From JBBRSC01 sp038245795 (lineage in GTDB: Bacteria > Actinomycetota > Acidimicrobiia > Acidimicrobiales > Microtrichaceae): DNA of 5,099 nucleotides. How positions within the stretch are numbered: position 1 is the stretch's first letter; each line of letters begins with the position of its first letter. The stretch is from NCBI GenBank assembly GCA_038245795.1, contig JBBRSC010000244.1, positions 1 through 5,099 on the forward strand. Reading direction: 5' to 3'. Both the position numbers and the translations under genes were made by a program. Positions 1 through 5,099 of this stretch are shown piece after piece. The notes under the pieces were generated by a model. That model made no database searches and was not told the origin of the DNA. It saw only the letters and a program-made list of their open reading frames with translations.

Positions 1-817
1 CTCGCAGCAGACGGCATCGTTGCACCGTCTCGGCGCGTCGCTCGCTGGCCAGCGTTGCGGCTCGCGCCATCCCCACGATTCCCGCCACGTCATGGCTCCC
101 CGAGCGTCGCTCACGTTCCTGTCCCCCGCCGAGCTGCACGGGGCGCAACGCCACACCGTTGCGCACGACGAGCGCGCCGGCACCCTCCGGTCCGCCGAAC
201 TTGTGGGCCGACAGGCTCAGGGCATCGACGGCCTCCCAGAGGTCCGGGAGTTCGATCCATCGCAGCGCCTGCGTGGCATCGGAATGAATCACCGTGTCCG
301 AGGCCACCGATCGCACCACCTCGGCGATCTGGGCGATCGGCTGCACCGTCCCGACTTCGTGGTTGACGGCCATCATCGATACGAGCCGCAGCCGAACATC
401 GGACGCCACACACACGTCCCGGAGCACATCGAGGTTGATCCGGCCATCCGAGAGCACCGCCACCGTGGCGCCGCCTTCGTCGATCACGTGGTCGAGCACC
501 GCCGGGTGTTCGGTGGCACCGCAGAGCACCCGGTCCGGGTCGGTCGATCGGCGGCCCAATCCGCGAACTGCCAGGGCGTCGGCTTCGGTTCCGCCGCTGC
601 AGAACACGATCTCGTGGGGCTGACACCCGACCACGATCGCCAACTCGTCGCGGGCGTCCTCCACGAGTCGCCGGGCGTGTCGTGCCGCGGCGTGGGATCC
701 GGTCGGGTTCCCGACCGAGGTCGACATCACCTCGGCAACCGCAGCCACGACCTCTGGTTCGATCGGTGTTGCCGCCGCATGGTCGAGGTAGCGAAACGGT
801 GGAGACACGCCACTCAT
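1..817 (-). CDS. Cysteine desulfurase, NifS/IscS family (3' end beyond window)
   Basis: PLP-dependent class V aminotransferase-fold enzyme expected to convert L-cysteine to alanine, placing the sulfur on an active-site cysteine for Fe-S cluster or tRNA thiolation pathways in the cytoplasm. The gene reads leftward from ATG 815-817 and is still open at base 1, giving 272 residues; the family is usually about 370-400, so the C-terminal domain with the catalytic Cys loop lies outside. Visible motifs: LDHAAATP near the N-terminus (11-18), SGGTEADALA (74-83), TEHPAV with the PLP-stacking H104, NHEVGTVQP (152-160), HSDATQ with D180 and Q183, SAHKFGGPEG with Schiff-base K206, and QERERRSGSHDVAG (233-246). 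By memory alignment, H104, D180, Q183 and K206 even share E. coli IscS numbering. The Asn that contacts PLP O3' in IscS (N155) aligns with H153 here. The start lies 10 bp after the RDD stop codon with no clear Shine-Dalgarno, suggesting co-transcription. The family is certain; the sub-type (IscS, NifS or mnmA-linked) cannot be told from this fragment. Confidence 0.95.
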   Translation of the reverse strand, partial: MSGVSPPFRYLDHAAATPIEPEVVAAVAEVMSTSVGNPTGSHAAARHARRLVEDARDELAIVVGCQPHEIVFCSGGTEADALAVRGLGRRSTDPDRVLCGATEHPAVLDHVIDEGGATVAVLSDGRINLDVLRDVCVASDVRLRLVSMMAVNHEVGTVQPIAQIAEVVRSVASDTVIHSDATQALRWIELPDLWEAVDALSLSAHKFGGPEGAGALVVRNGVALRPVQLGGGQERERRSGSHDVAGIVGMARAATLASERRAETVQRCRLLR

Positions 818-827
818 CGCTTGAACG

Positions 828-1664
828 TCACCGGGCACCAACGGGCGGCAACGGAGCCCACGGAGGCGACACCCCCGGCGCCGGCTGGCCCATGTTCAGC
901 TCGGCGAGTGCCGTCTGGAACGTCCCCGTGCGCTGCTGGTAGGCGGACGCCAGACAGATCAGATACGGCTCGGGGACCAACCACGCAGGGCGCGGCGTTC
1001 CGAAACGGGTGGACAACAGATCGGCGGTGCGGAGACACAGGTGATACCGCGCGTCGGTACTGAGCTCTGTGACCCGGATCAAGACCGATCGGGCGAGGAC
1101 GTATTCCTCGTCGGTCATTCGTCCGACGTCGAGCCTTGCAACGTAGGGCTCGAGGCCGGGTGGCGGAAGGAAGACGAGTGGTCGGCCCGCCGTCCCGCTG
1201 TTTCGCTCGGTGAGCGCAAAGGTGCCGGCCACCATGTCCCCGAAGCGACGCGAGCGATTGGAACACACGGCAACAATCAGCCCCAATGGCGCATCGACGA
1301 CGAAACATACGGAGCGGGTGATGGTCGCCAGGGCCGTTACGGGAGATCCGTCCATCATCACGATCCGGATACCGAGCAACGCCTTTCCTGGCGTCCGTCC
1401 TCGCCACAGGATCTCGCATCCTGCAGGGAGCACGAAGATCACCCCGAACACGAGGAGGTAACTCAGGACCAGAGCTCCGCCCCCATCTCCACCGCTGGCG
1501 ATGCTCGCAACGCCGACAATCGTGATGAGCCACGCCGACACGCCAAAGATCACGGCCTGGATCGCAAGGTCGATCAGTTTGGCCAACAGACGCGATCCGA
1601 CACCGGCGGCATTGAGCTCCAATACGACGGCTTCCGGGGTGACGATGCCCTGGTCGACGGTCAT
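828..1664 (-). CDS. RDD family integral membrane protein with C-terminal cytosolic extension
   Basis: A 278-residue membrane protein of the RDD family (named for conserved Arg-Asp-Asp), whose molecular function is poorly defined; some members have been linked to ion transport. The RDD core spans about 20-155: GVGSRLLAKLID supplies R25 and D32, hydrophobic segments lie at about 30-52, 64-86 and 115-134, the third carries D124 (FVVDAPLG), and the hallmarks GRTPGKALLGIRIV (89-102) and NRSRRFGDMVAGT (136-148) are present. Residues 155-278 are soluble and mostly helical, and end in a Pro-rich tail; they resemble the extension I recall on RDD proteins next to SpoIIM/DUF58/MoxR genes. ATG at 1662-1664 was chosen because it gives the usual short N-terminus (MTVDQ, then TPEAV); an in-frame GTG at 1668-1670, two codons upstream, is a real alternative and sits 7 nt after a TACCGT element. 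It is divergent from spoIIM (63 bp) and followed 10 bp later by the cysteine desulfurase. Open sequence upstream of the start is antisense to spoIIM and not coding. Family sure; function unknown. Confidence 0.93.
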   Translation of the reverse strand: MTVDQGIVTPEAVVLELNAAGVGSRLLAKLIDLAIQAVIFGVSAWLITIVGVASIASGGDGGGALVLSYLLVFGVIFVLPAGCEILWRGRTPGKALLGIRIVMMDGSPVTALATITRSVCFVVDAPLGLIVAVCSNRSRRFGDMVAGTFALTERNSGTAGRPLVFLPPPGLEPYVARLDVGRMTDEEYVLARSVLIRVTELSTDARYHLCLRTADLLSTRFGTPRPAWLVPEPYLICLASAYQQRTGTFQTALAELNMGQPAPGVSPPWAPLPPVGAR

Positions 1665-1677
1665 GCTCACGCCGCCA

Positions 1678-1683
1678 ACGGTA
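1678..1683 (-). promoter_or_regulatory. Putative -10 element of the RDD gene (TACCGT)
   Basis: On the minus strand TACCGT matches the actinobacterial -10 pattern TAnnnT. It ends 7 nt before the GTG at 1668-1670 (VSMTVDQ) and 13 nt before the ATG at 1662-1664. If the start point falls on that GTG, the mRNA would be leaderless. No -35-like hexamer is seen 16-18 nt upstream. A TAnnnT match is short and may be chance, so this is an inference from position only. Confidence 0.3.
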
Positions 1684-1715
1684 CCGGATGGCCGCCGAGA
1701 CCCCGAGAACACCTC

Positions 1716-1721
1716 TACCTT
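1716..1721 (+). promoter_or_regulatory. Putative -10 element of spoIIM (TACCTT)
   Basis: TACCTT fits the TAnnnT actinobacterial -10 pattern and leaves exactly 6 nt before the GTG at 1728-1730, the spacing expected if transcription begins on the start codon (leaderless mRNA). A GGAGG lies at 1722-1726 but ends only 1 nt before the GTG, too close for a normal Shine-Dalgarno, which favours the leaderless reading. No good -35 hexamer is visible. Confidence 0.35.
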
Positions 1722-1727
1722 GGAGGC

Positions 1728-2762
1728 GTGGACATCGACGCGTTCATCGCGACCAATCGTCATACCTGGGAACGCCTGCGGAACCTCTCGACGCAGGCGT
1801 CCCGTGGGGTCCGACGACTCGACGCCGACGAACTCGACGAGCTCCTGGTGCTCTACCAATCGGTGTCGGGTCACCTGTCGATTGCCCAGACCCAGTACGG
1901 CGATACCGGACTGATCAGTGAGCTCACTTCGGTCCTGGCGCTTGCGCGCGGGGTCATCTACCGGCGTCGCACGCAGCCGGTGGCCGCGTTTCGATCCTTC
2001 TTCACCGAAGCGTTCCCCGCGGCCATCTGGTACCTCCGTCGCTACGTGCTCGTCGCGGCGCTGGCGCTGCTCGGGCCATCCCTGATCGTGGGCATCTGGC
2101 TCGGCAACAACGAGACCGCCAGGAACAGCACGATGGACCAGACCCTCGCGGAGAACATCGCCAGCACGAAGTTCGAGGAGTACTACAGCAGCGCCCCCGC
2201 GGCCGCCTTCCAATCGCAGATCACCACCAACAACATCCAGGTGAGCTTCATGGCATTTGCATTCGGTGTCCTGCTCGGACTTCCCACGCTCTACCTGCTG
2301 GTCACCAACGGGATGAACCTCGGTGCCGTGGGGGCAGTGATGCATCACTATGGCCAGGGCGGGAAGTTCTGGGGGCTCATCCTCCCCCACGGGCTGCTCG
2401 AGATCAGCGCCATCATCATTGCGGGCGCGGCCGGACTAGCGCTTGCCTGGTCGATCATCTCGCCCGGCGATCGGACGCGGCGCGACTCGCTAGCAGAACA
2501 AGGATCGCGTTCGATCGTGGTCATCATGGGCCTGGTGCTCGCCTTCGTCACCGCCGGCCTCATCGAAGCGTGGATCACACCATCGGGATTACCCACGTGG
2601 GCCCGGGTGGGCGTCGGCGTCATCGTTGCCGGGCTGTTCTGGTCCTATGTGCTGGTGTTGGGGCGAGGCGCGGCGTGGCGTGGGCTCACCGGGATTTTCG
2701 GGGAACAACCGACGGCTGGGCCGAGCCGCTCGGAGCCCGTCACAGCCGCCCCGTCGATTTGA
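1728..2762 (+). CDS. SpoIIM (DUF95) family multi-pass membrane protein
   Basis: A 344-residue protein of the stage II sporulation protein M family. In Bacillus, SpoIIM is part of the SpoIIDMP peptidoglycan-remodelling complex; in actinobacteria the family is widespread outside sporulation and accompanies MoxR/DUF58/RDD genes, where its role is undefined. The N-terminal 104 residues are a charged helical cytosolic region beginning DIDAFIATNRHTWERL, typical of the family. Hydrophobic segments lie at about 105-126, 171-195, 219-245, 262-282 and 293-312. Family hallmarks are TNNIQVSFMAFAFG (167-180), TNGMNLGAVG (193-202) and LPHGLLEISA with H221 and E225 (219-228). The tail after 320 is polar and disordered. 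GTG 1728-1730 was chosen because it gives the standard N-terminus and no in-frame ATG, GTG or TTG lies just upstream; the long open frame before it is antisense to RDD. It is divergent from RDD and convergent with the DUF58 gene, whose last 23 bp it overlaps. Family secure, exact start fairly secure, function inferred only from context. Confidence 0.92.
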   Translation: MDIDAFIATNRHTWERLRNLSTQASRGVRRLDADELDELLVLYQSVSGHLSIAQTQYGDTGLISELTSVLALARGVIYRRRTQPVAAFRSFFTEAFPAAIWYLRRYVLVAALALLGPSLIVGIWLGNNETARNSTMDQTLAENIASTKFEEYYSSAPAAAFQSQITTNNIQVSFMAFAFGVLLGLPTLYLLVTNGMNLGAVGAVMHHYGQGGKFWGLILPHGLLEISAIIIAGAAGLALAWSIISPGDRTRRDSLAEQGSRSIVVIMGLVLAFVTAGLIEAWITPSGLPTWARVGVGVIVAGLFWSYVLVLGRGAAWRGLTGIFGEQPTAGPSRSEPVTAAPSI

Positions 2763-4056
2763 CCCGCAGGTAGACGTCGGCGAGTTCGCTCGCCAGACGT
2801 CCTGGCGGGGCGTCGACCACAATCGCACCCCGCCCCCGCAACAACGCTCCGGCACGTTTGCGTTGCGACAGCGAACTGAGGGCTGCTGCCCGTCGATAGG
2901 CCCCGACGTCCGCTTGGACCGGTTCATTCGCCCACGCAGCCACCGACGGGTCCGTCACCGACGCCACAACGACCACGTGGTTCCTTCCGAGCAAGGGCAG
3001 GGCGGGCGCCAACGATGTCTCGGTGACGTGGGGGGCGAGCTCCGTGAGCACCACCACCAGTGATCGCCGACGGAACCGGGCCAACATCTCAGCGAAGGCG
3101 GCGCGATAGTTGGTGGCGACGAGCGATGGCTCCACATCGAACATGGCTTCGGTCATGCGCGAGACCTGATCGCGATTTCGCGCCGGCGCCACCGTGGACT
3201 GGACCGCTGCGTCGAACACCACCAGGCCCACCTTGTCCCCGAGACTCGTCGCCACCGCGCCCAACATCATCACCGCGTCCATGGCGTGCTCGATTCGGGG
3301 TACCCCATCGACACGACCGGCCATGAGACGGCCCGCATCGAGCATGACCACGATGGTCTGGTTCCGTTCCGGACGGTAGGTACGGACGATGGTCTTGCCG
3401 GCACGAGCTGTGGCCGCCCAGTCCACCGAGCGGAACTCGTCGTCGGTCGTGTACTCCCGGAGCTGCTCGAATTCAGTGCCGCCACCGAGCCCACGTGTGG
3501 AACGGAGTCCGACCGTCAGCAGTCGGGCCTGGCGGATTTTGAGCTCCGCTTCTTTCTGGCTGCGGAATGGTGGATGGACCCGCAGCTTCGAGACCACGGA
3601 AATGCTCGCCTGACGCGACGCCAAACCGAGCGGACCGCGCAGCCGGACCGTAGCCGTCGAGAGATCAAAGCGACCACGACGTGTCGGCTCCAGTCTGCTG
3701 CGCGCCTTGGCCATGGCACCTGGTGCAATCGAGACCGAGAACCGTCGGTTGGGGACGCCGAGCGTGTCCGGAAGGTCATCGGCAATCGACAGCCGCATGC
3801 GCCGCTTGGACGTGTTGTGGACGTTCCAGATGAGCTCGCTCGATCGTCCCAGGACGATGACCGACGCGTGTTCTCGGCGCATCTGCAGGGTGGACGGTGG
3901 CGCCGCCAGCAACGCGTCGAGAACGGCGATGACGAGCAGCATCGCGTTGGCCGCCAGGAGGAGCCACCAGCCGTCGGTGGATCCGTTCGGCGTCAACAAG
4001 AACACGCCGACCGCCAATGCGGCCGCGACGAGTGCTGTTCTGCCGGTGAGGATCAC
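2740..4056 (-). CDS. DUF58 / vWA-like membrane-anchored protein, MoxR partner
   Basis: A 438-residue DUF58 protein. Two N-terminal hydrophobic segments (about 5-22 and 31-50) form a hairpin anchor; residues 55-165 form a beta-rich segment of the type found in these proteins; the DUF58 signature lies at 193-218 (GTEFEQLREY, then DDEFRSVDW and AATAR); and a von Willebrand A-like fold follows from about 234. The first vWA strand is IVVMLDAGRLM: the MIDAS Asp (D240) is kept, but the DxSxS serines are replaced by Gly and Leu. At the later strand, VVVLTEL (334-340) carries Thr-Glu where Ser/Thr-Asp is usual. DUF58 proteins are regularly encoded beside MoxR ATPases and are thought to act as their vWA-type adaptor. 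The start is GTG 4054-4056, 4 nt after the moxR stop, implying translational coupling; no strong Shine-Dalgarno is seen. The 3' end overlaps convergent spoIIM by 23 bp. Length and architecture are normal for the family; the client or ligand is unknown. Confidence 0.94.
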   Translation of the reverse strand: MILTGRTALVAAALAVGVFLLTPNGSTDGWWLLLAANAMLLVIAVLDALLAAPPSTLQMRREHASVIVLGRSSELIWNVHNTSKRRMRLSIADDLPDTLGVPNRRFSVSIAPGAMAKARSRLEPTRRGRFDLSTATVRLRGPLGLASRQASISVVSKLRVHPPFRSQKEAELKIRQARLLTVGLRSTRGLGGGTEFEQLREYTTDDEFRSVDWAATARAGKTIVRTYRPERNQTIVVMLDAGRLMAGRVDGVPRIEHAMDAVMMLGAVATSLGDKVGLVVFDAAVQSTVAPARNRDQVSRMTEAMFDVEPSLVATNYRAAFAEMLARFRRRSLVVVLTELAPHVTETSLAPALPLLGRNHVVVVASVTDPSVAAWANEPVQADVGAYRRAAALSSLSQRKRAGALLRGRGAIVVDAPPGRLASELADVYLRVKSTGRL

Positions 4057-4060
4057 GAAC

Positions 4061-5080
4061 TCAGCGGGGTGTCGGCACGGTGGCCAAGATCGTGTCCAAC
4101 ACGCCGTCGGTGGTGGTTCCCTCGAGTTCCAACTCCGCTCGGACCGCCATGCGGTGACGCATCGCCGGTTTGGCGACCGCCTTCACCTCGTCAGGTGTCA
4201 CATACGATTTGTTCGACAACCAGGCCCATGCCTTCGCCGCCCGCAGCAGCGCCGCTGCGCCTCTGGGGGACACTCCCAGCTGGATCGACGGGGTCTCCCG
4301 CGTTGCCCGACACAAGGCCGTGACGTAGGCGATCACCGCCGGTTCGACCTGCACCTGAGCAACAGCGCGACGCGCCGCCAAGACATCGTCGACCGTGGCC
4401 ACCGGTCGGATTCCAGCACCGATCACGTCGTGGGGGTCCAGTCCGAGATGATGCCGATTGAGGACCTCCGTCTCCTGTTCGAAGCTGGGATAGCCCACGA
4501 GCAGTTTGAACAGGAAGCGATCGAGTTGCGCTTCGGGCAGCGGGTAGGTCCCTTCGTATTCCACCGGGTTCTGCGTGGCGATCACCATGAAGACCTCGGG
4601 AAGCATGATCGCCTCGCCCTCGACGGACACCTGCCGTTCCTCCATGGCCTCCAACAGGGCTGCCTGCGTCTTGGGCGGCGTCCGGTTGATCTCGTCCGCC
4701 AACAACACGTTGGTGAATACGGGTCCTTGACGGAAGCGGAAGGCACCGTCACGTTGGTCGAGGATCGACTGGCCGATGACATCGGACGGCATGAGGTCGG
4801 GCGTGAACTGCACCCGGTTGAAGTCAAGAGACAACGCCGCGGCCAACGACTTGACCATCAGTGTCTTCGCTACACCCGGCACCCCTTCGAGCAACACGTG
4901 GCCCCGGGACAACATCGCCGCAATCAGTCCCGACACTGCGCCGTCCTGGCCGACCACGACCTTGCCCACCTCGGCCCGCAGGGCGGCCATCTTCTGTCGA
5001 AGTTCGTCCACCTCCAGCGGTGGCGCGCTGTAGGCACCGGACAGGGGTTGGATCTGCGGCGATGGGGTGCTGTCGGTCAT
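4061..5080 (-). CDS. moxR: MoxR family AAA+ ATPase
   Basis: A 339-residue cytosolic AAA+ ATPase of the MoxR family. These are ATP-driven chaperone-like machines that act with vWA-domain partners in maturing or activating protein complexes. After a disordered Pro/Ser-rich N-terminus (1-24), the motifs run in order: Walker A GVPGVAKT (66-73, K72 and T73), Walker B LLADEINR (126-133, D129 and E130), the MoxR segment PPKTQAALLEAMEERQV (135-151), sensor 1 VIATQNP with N171, LPEAQLDRF with the likely arginine finger R188, and sensor 2 GVSPRGAAALLRAAKAWA with R273. The C-terminal lid ends near 335. All catalytic residues are intact and the length is normal. ATG 5078-5080 is supported by AAGGA 9 nt upstream. 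The DUF58 gene follows after 4 bp, forming an operon; in the matching actinobacterial neighbourhood further membrane-protein genes (DUF4350, DUF4129) often lie upstream, here outside the window. M. tuberculosis moxR2 (Rv3692) is the likely counterpart by synteny, recalled rather than searched. Confidence 0.97.
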   Translation of the reverse strand: MTDSTPSPQIQPLSGAYSAPPLEVDELRQKMAALRAEVGKVVVGQDGAVSGLIAAMLSRGHVLLEGVPGVAKTLMVKSLAAALSLDFNRVQFTPDLMPSDVIGQSILDQRDGAFRFRQGPVFTNVLLADEINRTPPKTQAALLEAMEERQVSVEGEAIMLPEVFMVIATQNPVEYEGTYPLPEAQLDRFLFKLLVGYPSFEQETEVLNRHHLGLDPHDVIGAGIRPVATVDDVLAARRAVAQVQVEPAVIAYVTALCRATRETPSIQLGVSPRGAAALLRAAKAWAWLSNKSYVTPDEVKAVAKPAMRHRMAVRAELELEGTTTDGVLDTILATVPTPR

Positions 5081-5089
5081 ATCTGAAGT

Positions 5090-5094
5090 TCCTT
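5090..5094 (-). promoter_or_regulatory. Ribosome binding site of moxR (AAGGA)
   Basis: On the minus strand AAGGA lies 9 nt before the ATG at 5078-5080. It is the only well-placed Shine-Dalgarno among the five genes here and fixes the moxR start. The remaining visible bases (5081-5099) are too few to show a promoter or the end of an upstream gene. Confidence 0.65.
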
Positions 5095-5099
5095 GTGAA

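Larger units (their letters stand above)
1665..1727. promoter_or_regulatory. Divergent intergenic region between RDD and spoIIM genes
   Basis: This 63-bp gap separates two divergent starts and must hold promoters for both genes unless they lie inside the opposite gene. It contains an outward-facing TAnnnT hexamer for each direction (annotated separately) and no recognisable -35 hexamer on either strand. An 8-bp perfect palindrome, CGGTACCG, lies at 1679-1686 and overlaps the leftward -10-like element, so it could be a small operator half or simply chance. A weak CCTC/GAGG inverted pair (1712-1715 and 1723-1726, loop of 7) lies just before the spoIIM start. No factor-binding site can be named. 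Confidence 0.6.

Noticed and set aside
20..1063. Plus-strand open frame of 347 codons opposite the cysteine desulfurase and the RDD 3' end
   Set aside because: The minus strand encodes clear NifS motifs including K206; the plus-strand product has no motif and runs across two real genes.
1722..1726. GGAGG as the Shine-Dalgarno of spoIIM
   Set aside because: It ends only 1 nt before the GTG, much closer than functional spacing, and no suitable in-frame start lies further downstream before the conserved N-terminus.
1041..1727. Upstream extension of the spoIIM reading frame into the RDD gene
   Set aside because: The 229 codons before GTG 1728 are antisense to the RDD core and read as low-complexity charged sequence; family homology begins at DIDAF.
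1671..2390. Upstream extension of the RDD reading frame into spoIIM
   Set aside because: The codons upstream are antisense to conserved SpoIIM helices and have no membrane or domain features; RDD proteins begin close to the TPEAV segment.
1728..2762. SpoIIM as evidence that the organism forms endospores
   Set aside because: SpoIIM/DUF95 proteins are common in non-sporulating actinobacteria in this same neighbourhood, and no other sporulation gene is present.
2763..2800. Bidirectional terminator between the convergent genes
   Set aside because: The genes overlap and no stable stem with a T-run could be found around 2700-2800 on either strand.
3286..4323. Plus-strand open frame of 345 codons across the DUF58/moxR junction
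   Set aside because: It spans a gene boundary on the opposite strand, has no recognisable domain, and shows the biased composition of a reverse-strand shadow.
3707..5086. Long plus-strand open frame (459 codons) antisense to moxR and the DUF58 5' end
   Set aside because: Its translation is Arg/His/Gln-rich and low in hydrophobic order with no family motif, whereas the minus strand carries intact MoxR and DUF58 motifs. It is a GC-rich shadow.

Overview
The window is gene-dense, GC-rich bacterial DNA of about 5.1 kb. It holds five protein genes and almost no intergenic sequence. Two things suggest a high-GC actinobacterium: the gene order, and start regions with weak or missing Shine-Dalgarno sequences. 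A lineage such as the Acidimicrobiia would fit, but that placement is inference from gene content and base composition, not a phylogenetic result.

Layout from left to right. (1) Bases 1-817, minus strand: the N-terminal 272 residues of a NifS/IscS-type cysteine desulfurase whose C-terminus lies outside the window. (2) Bases 828-1664, minus strand: an RDD-family membrane protein, 10 bp upstream of the desulfurase and probably co-transcribed with it. (3) Bases 1665-1727: a 63-bp divergent intergenic region, the only real regulatory space in the window. (4) Bases 1728-2762, plus strand: a SpoIIM (DUF95) family multi-pass membrane protein. (5) Bases 2740-4056, minus strand: a DUF58/von Willebrand A-like membrane-anchored protein, whose 3' end overlaps the 3' end of spoIIM by 23 bp. 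(6) Bases 4061-5080, minus strand: a MoxR-family AAA+ ATPase, 4 bp upstream of the DUF58 gene and clearly in an operon with it.

The MoxR / DUF58 / SpoIIM / RDD set is a recurrent actinobacterial neighbourhood. From memory, the same order and orientations occur at Mycobacterium tuberculosis Rv3692 (moxR2) - Rv3693 - Rv3694c - Rv3695. The usual interpretation is a MoxR ATPase working with a vWA-like partner on a membrane or envelope target. SpoIIM and RDD would be the integral membrane components. The biochemical task of the set is not established. The cysteine desulfurase is probably a co-transcribed passenger rather than part of that machine. I see no RNA genes, mobile elements, repeats, CRISPR arrays or convincing terminators, and no frameshifted or broken genes. 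The least described material here is the membrane system itself and the paired back-to-back -10-like elements that may drive leaderless transcripts of RDD and spoIIM.
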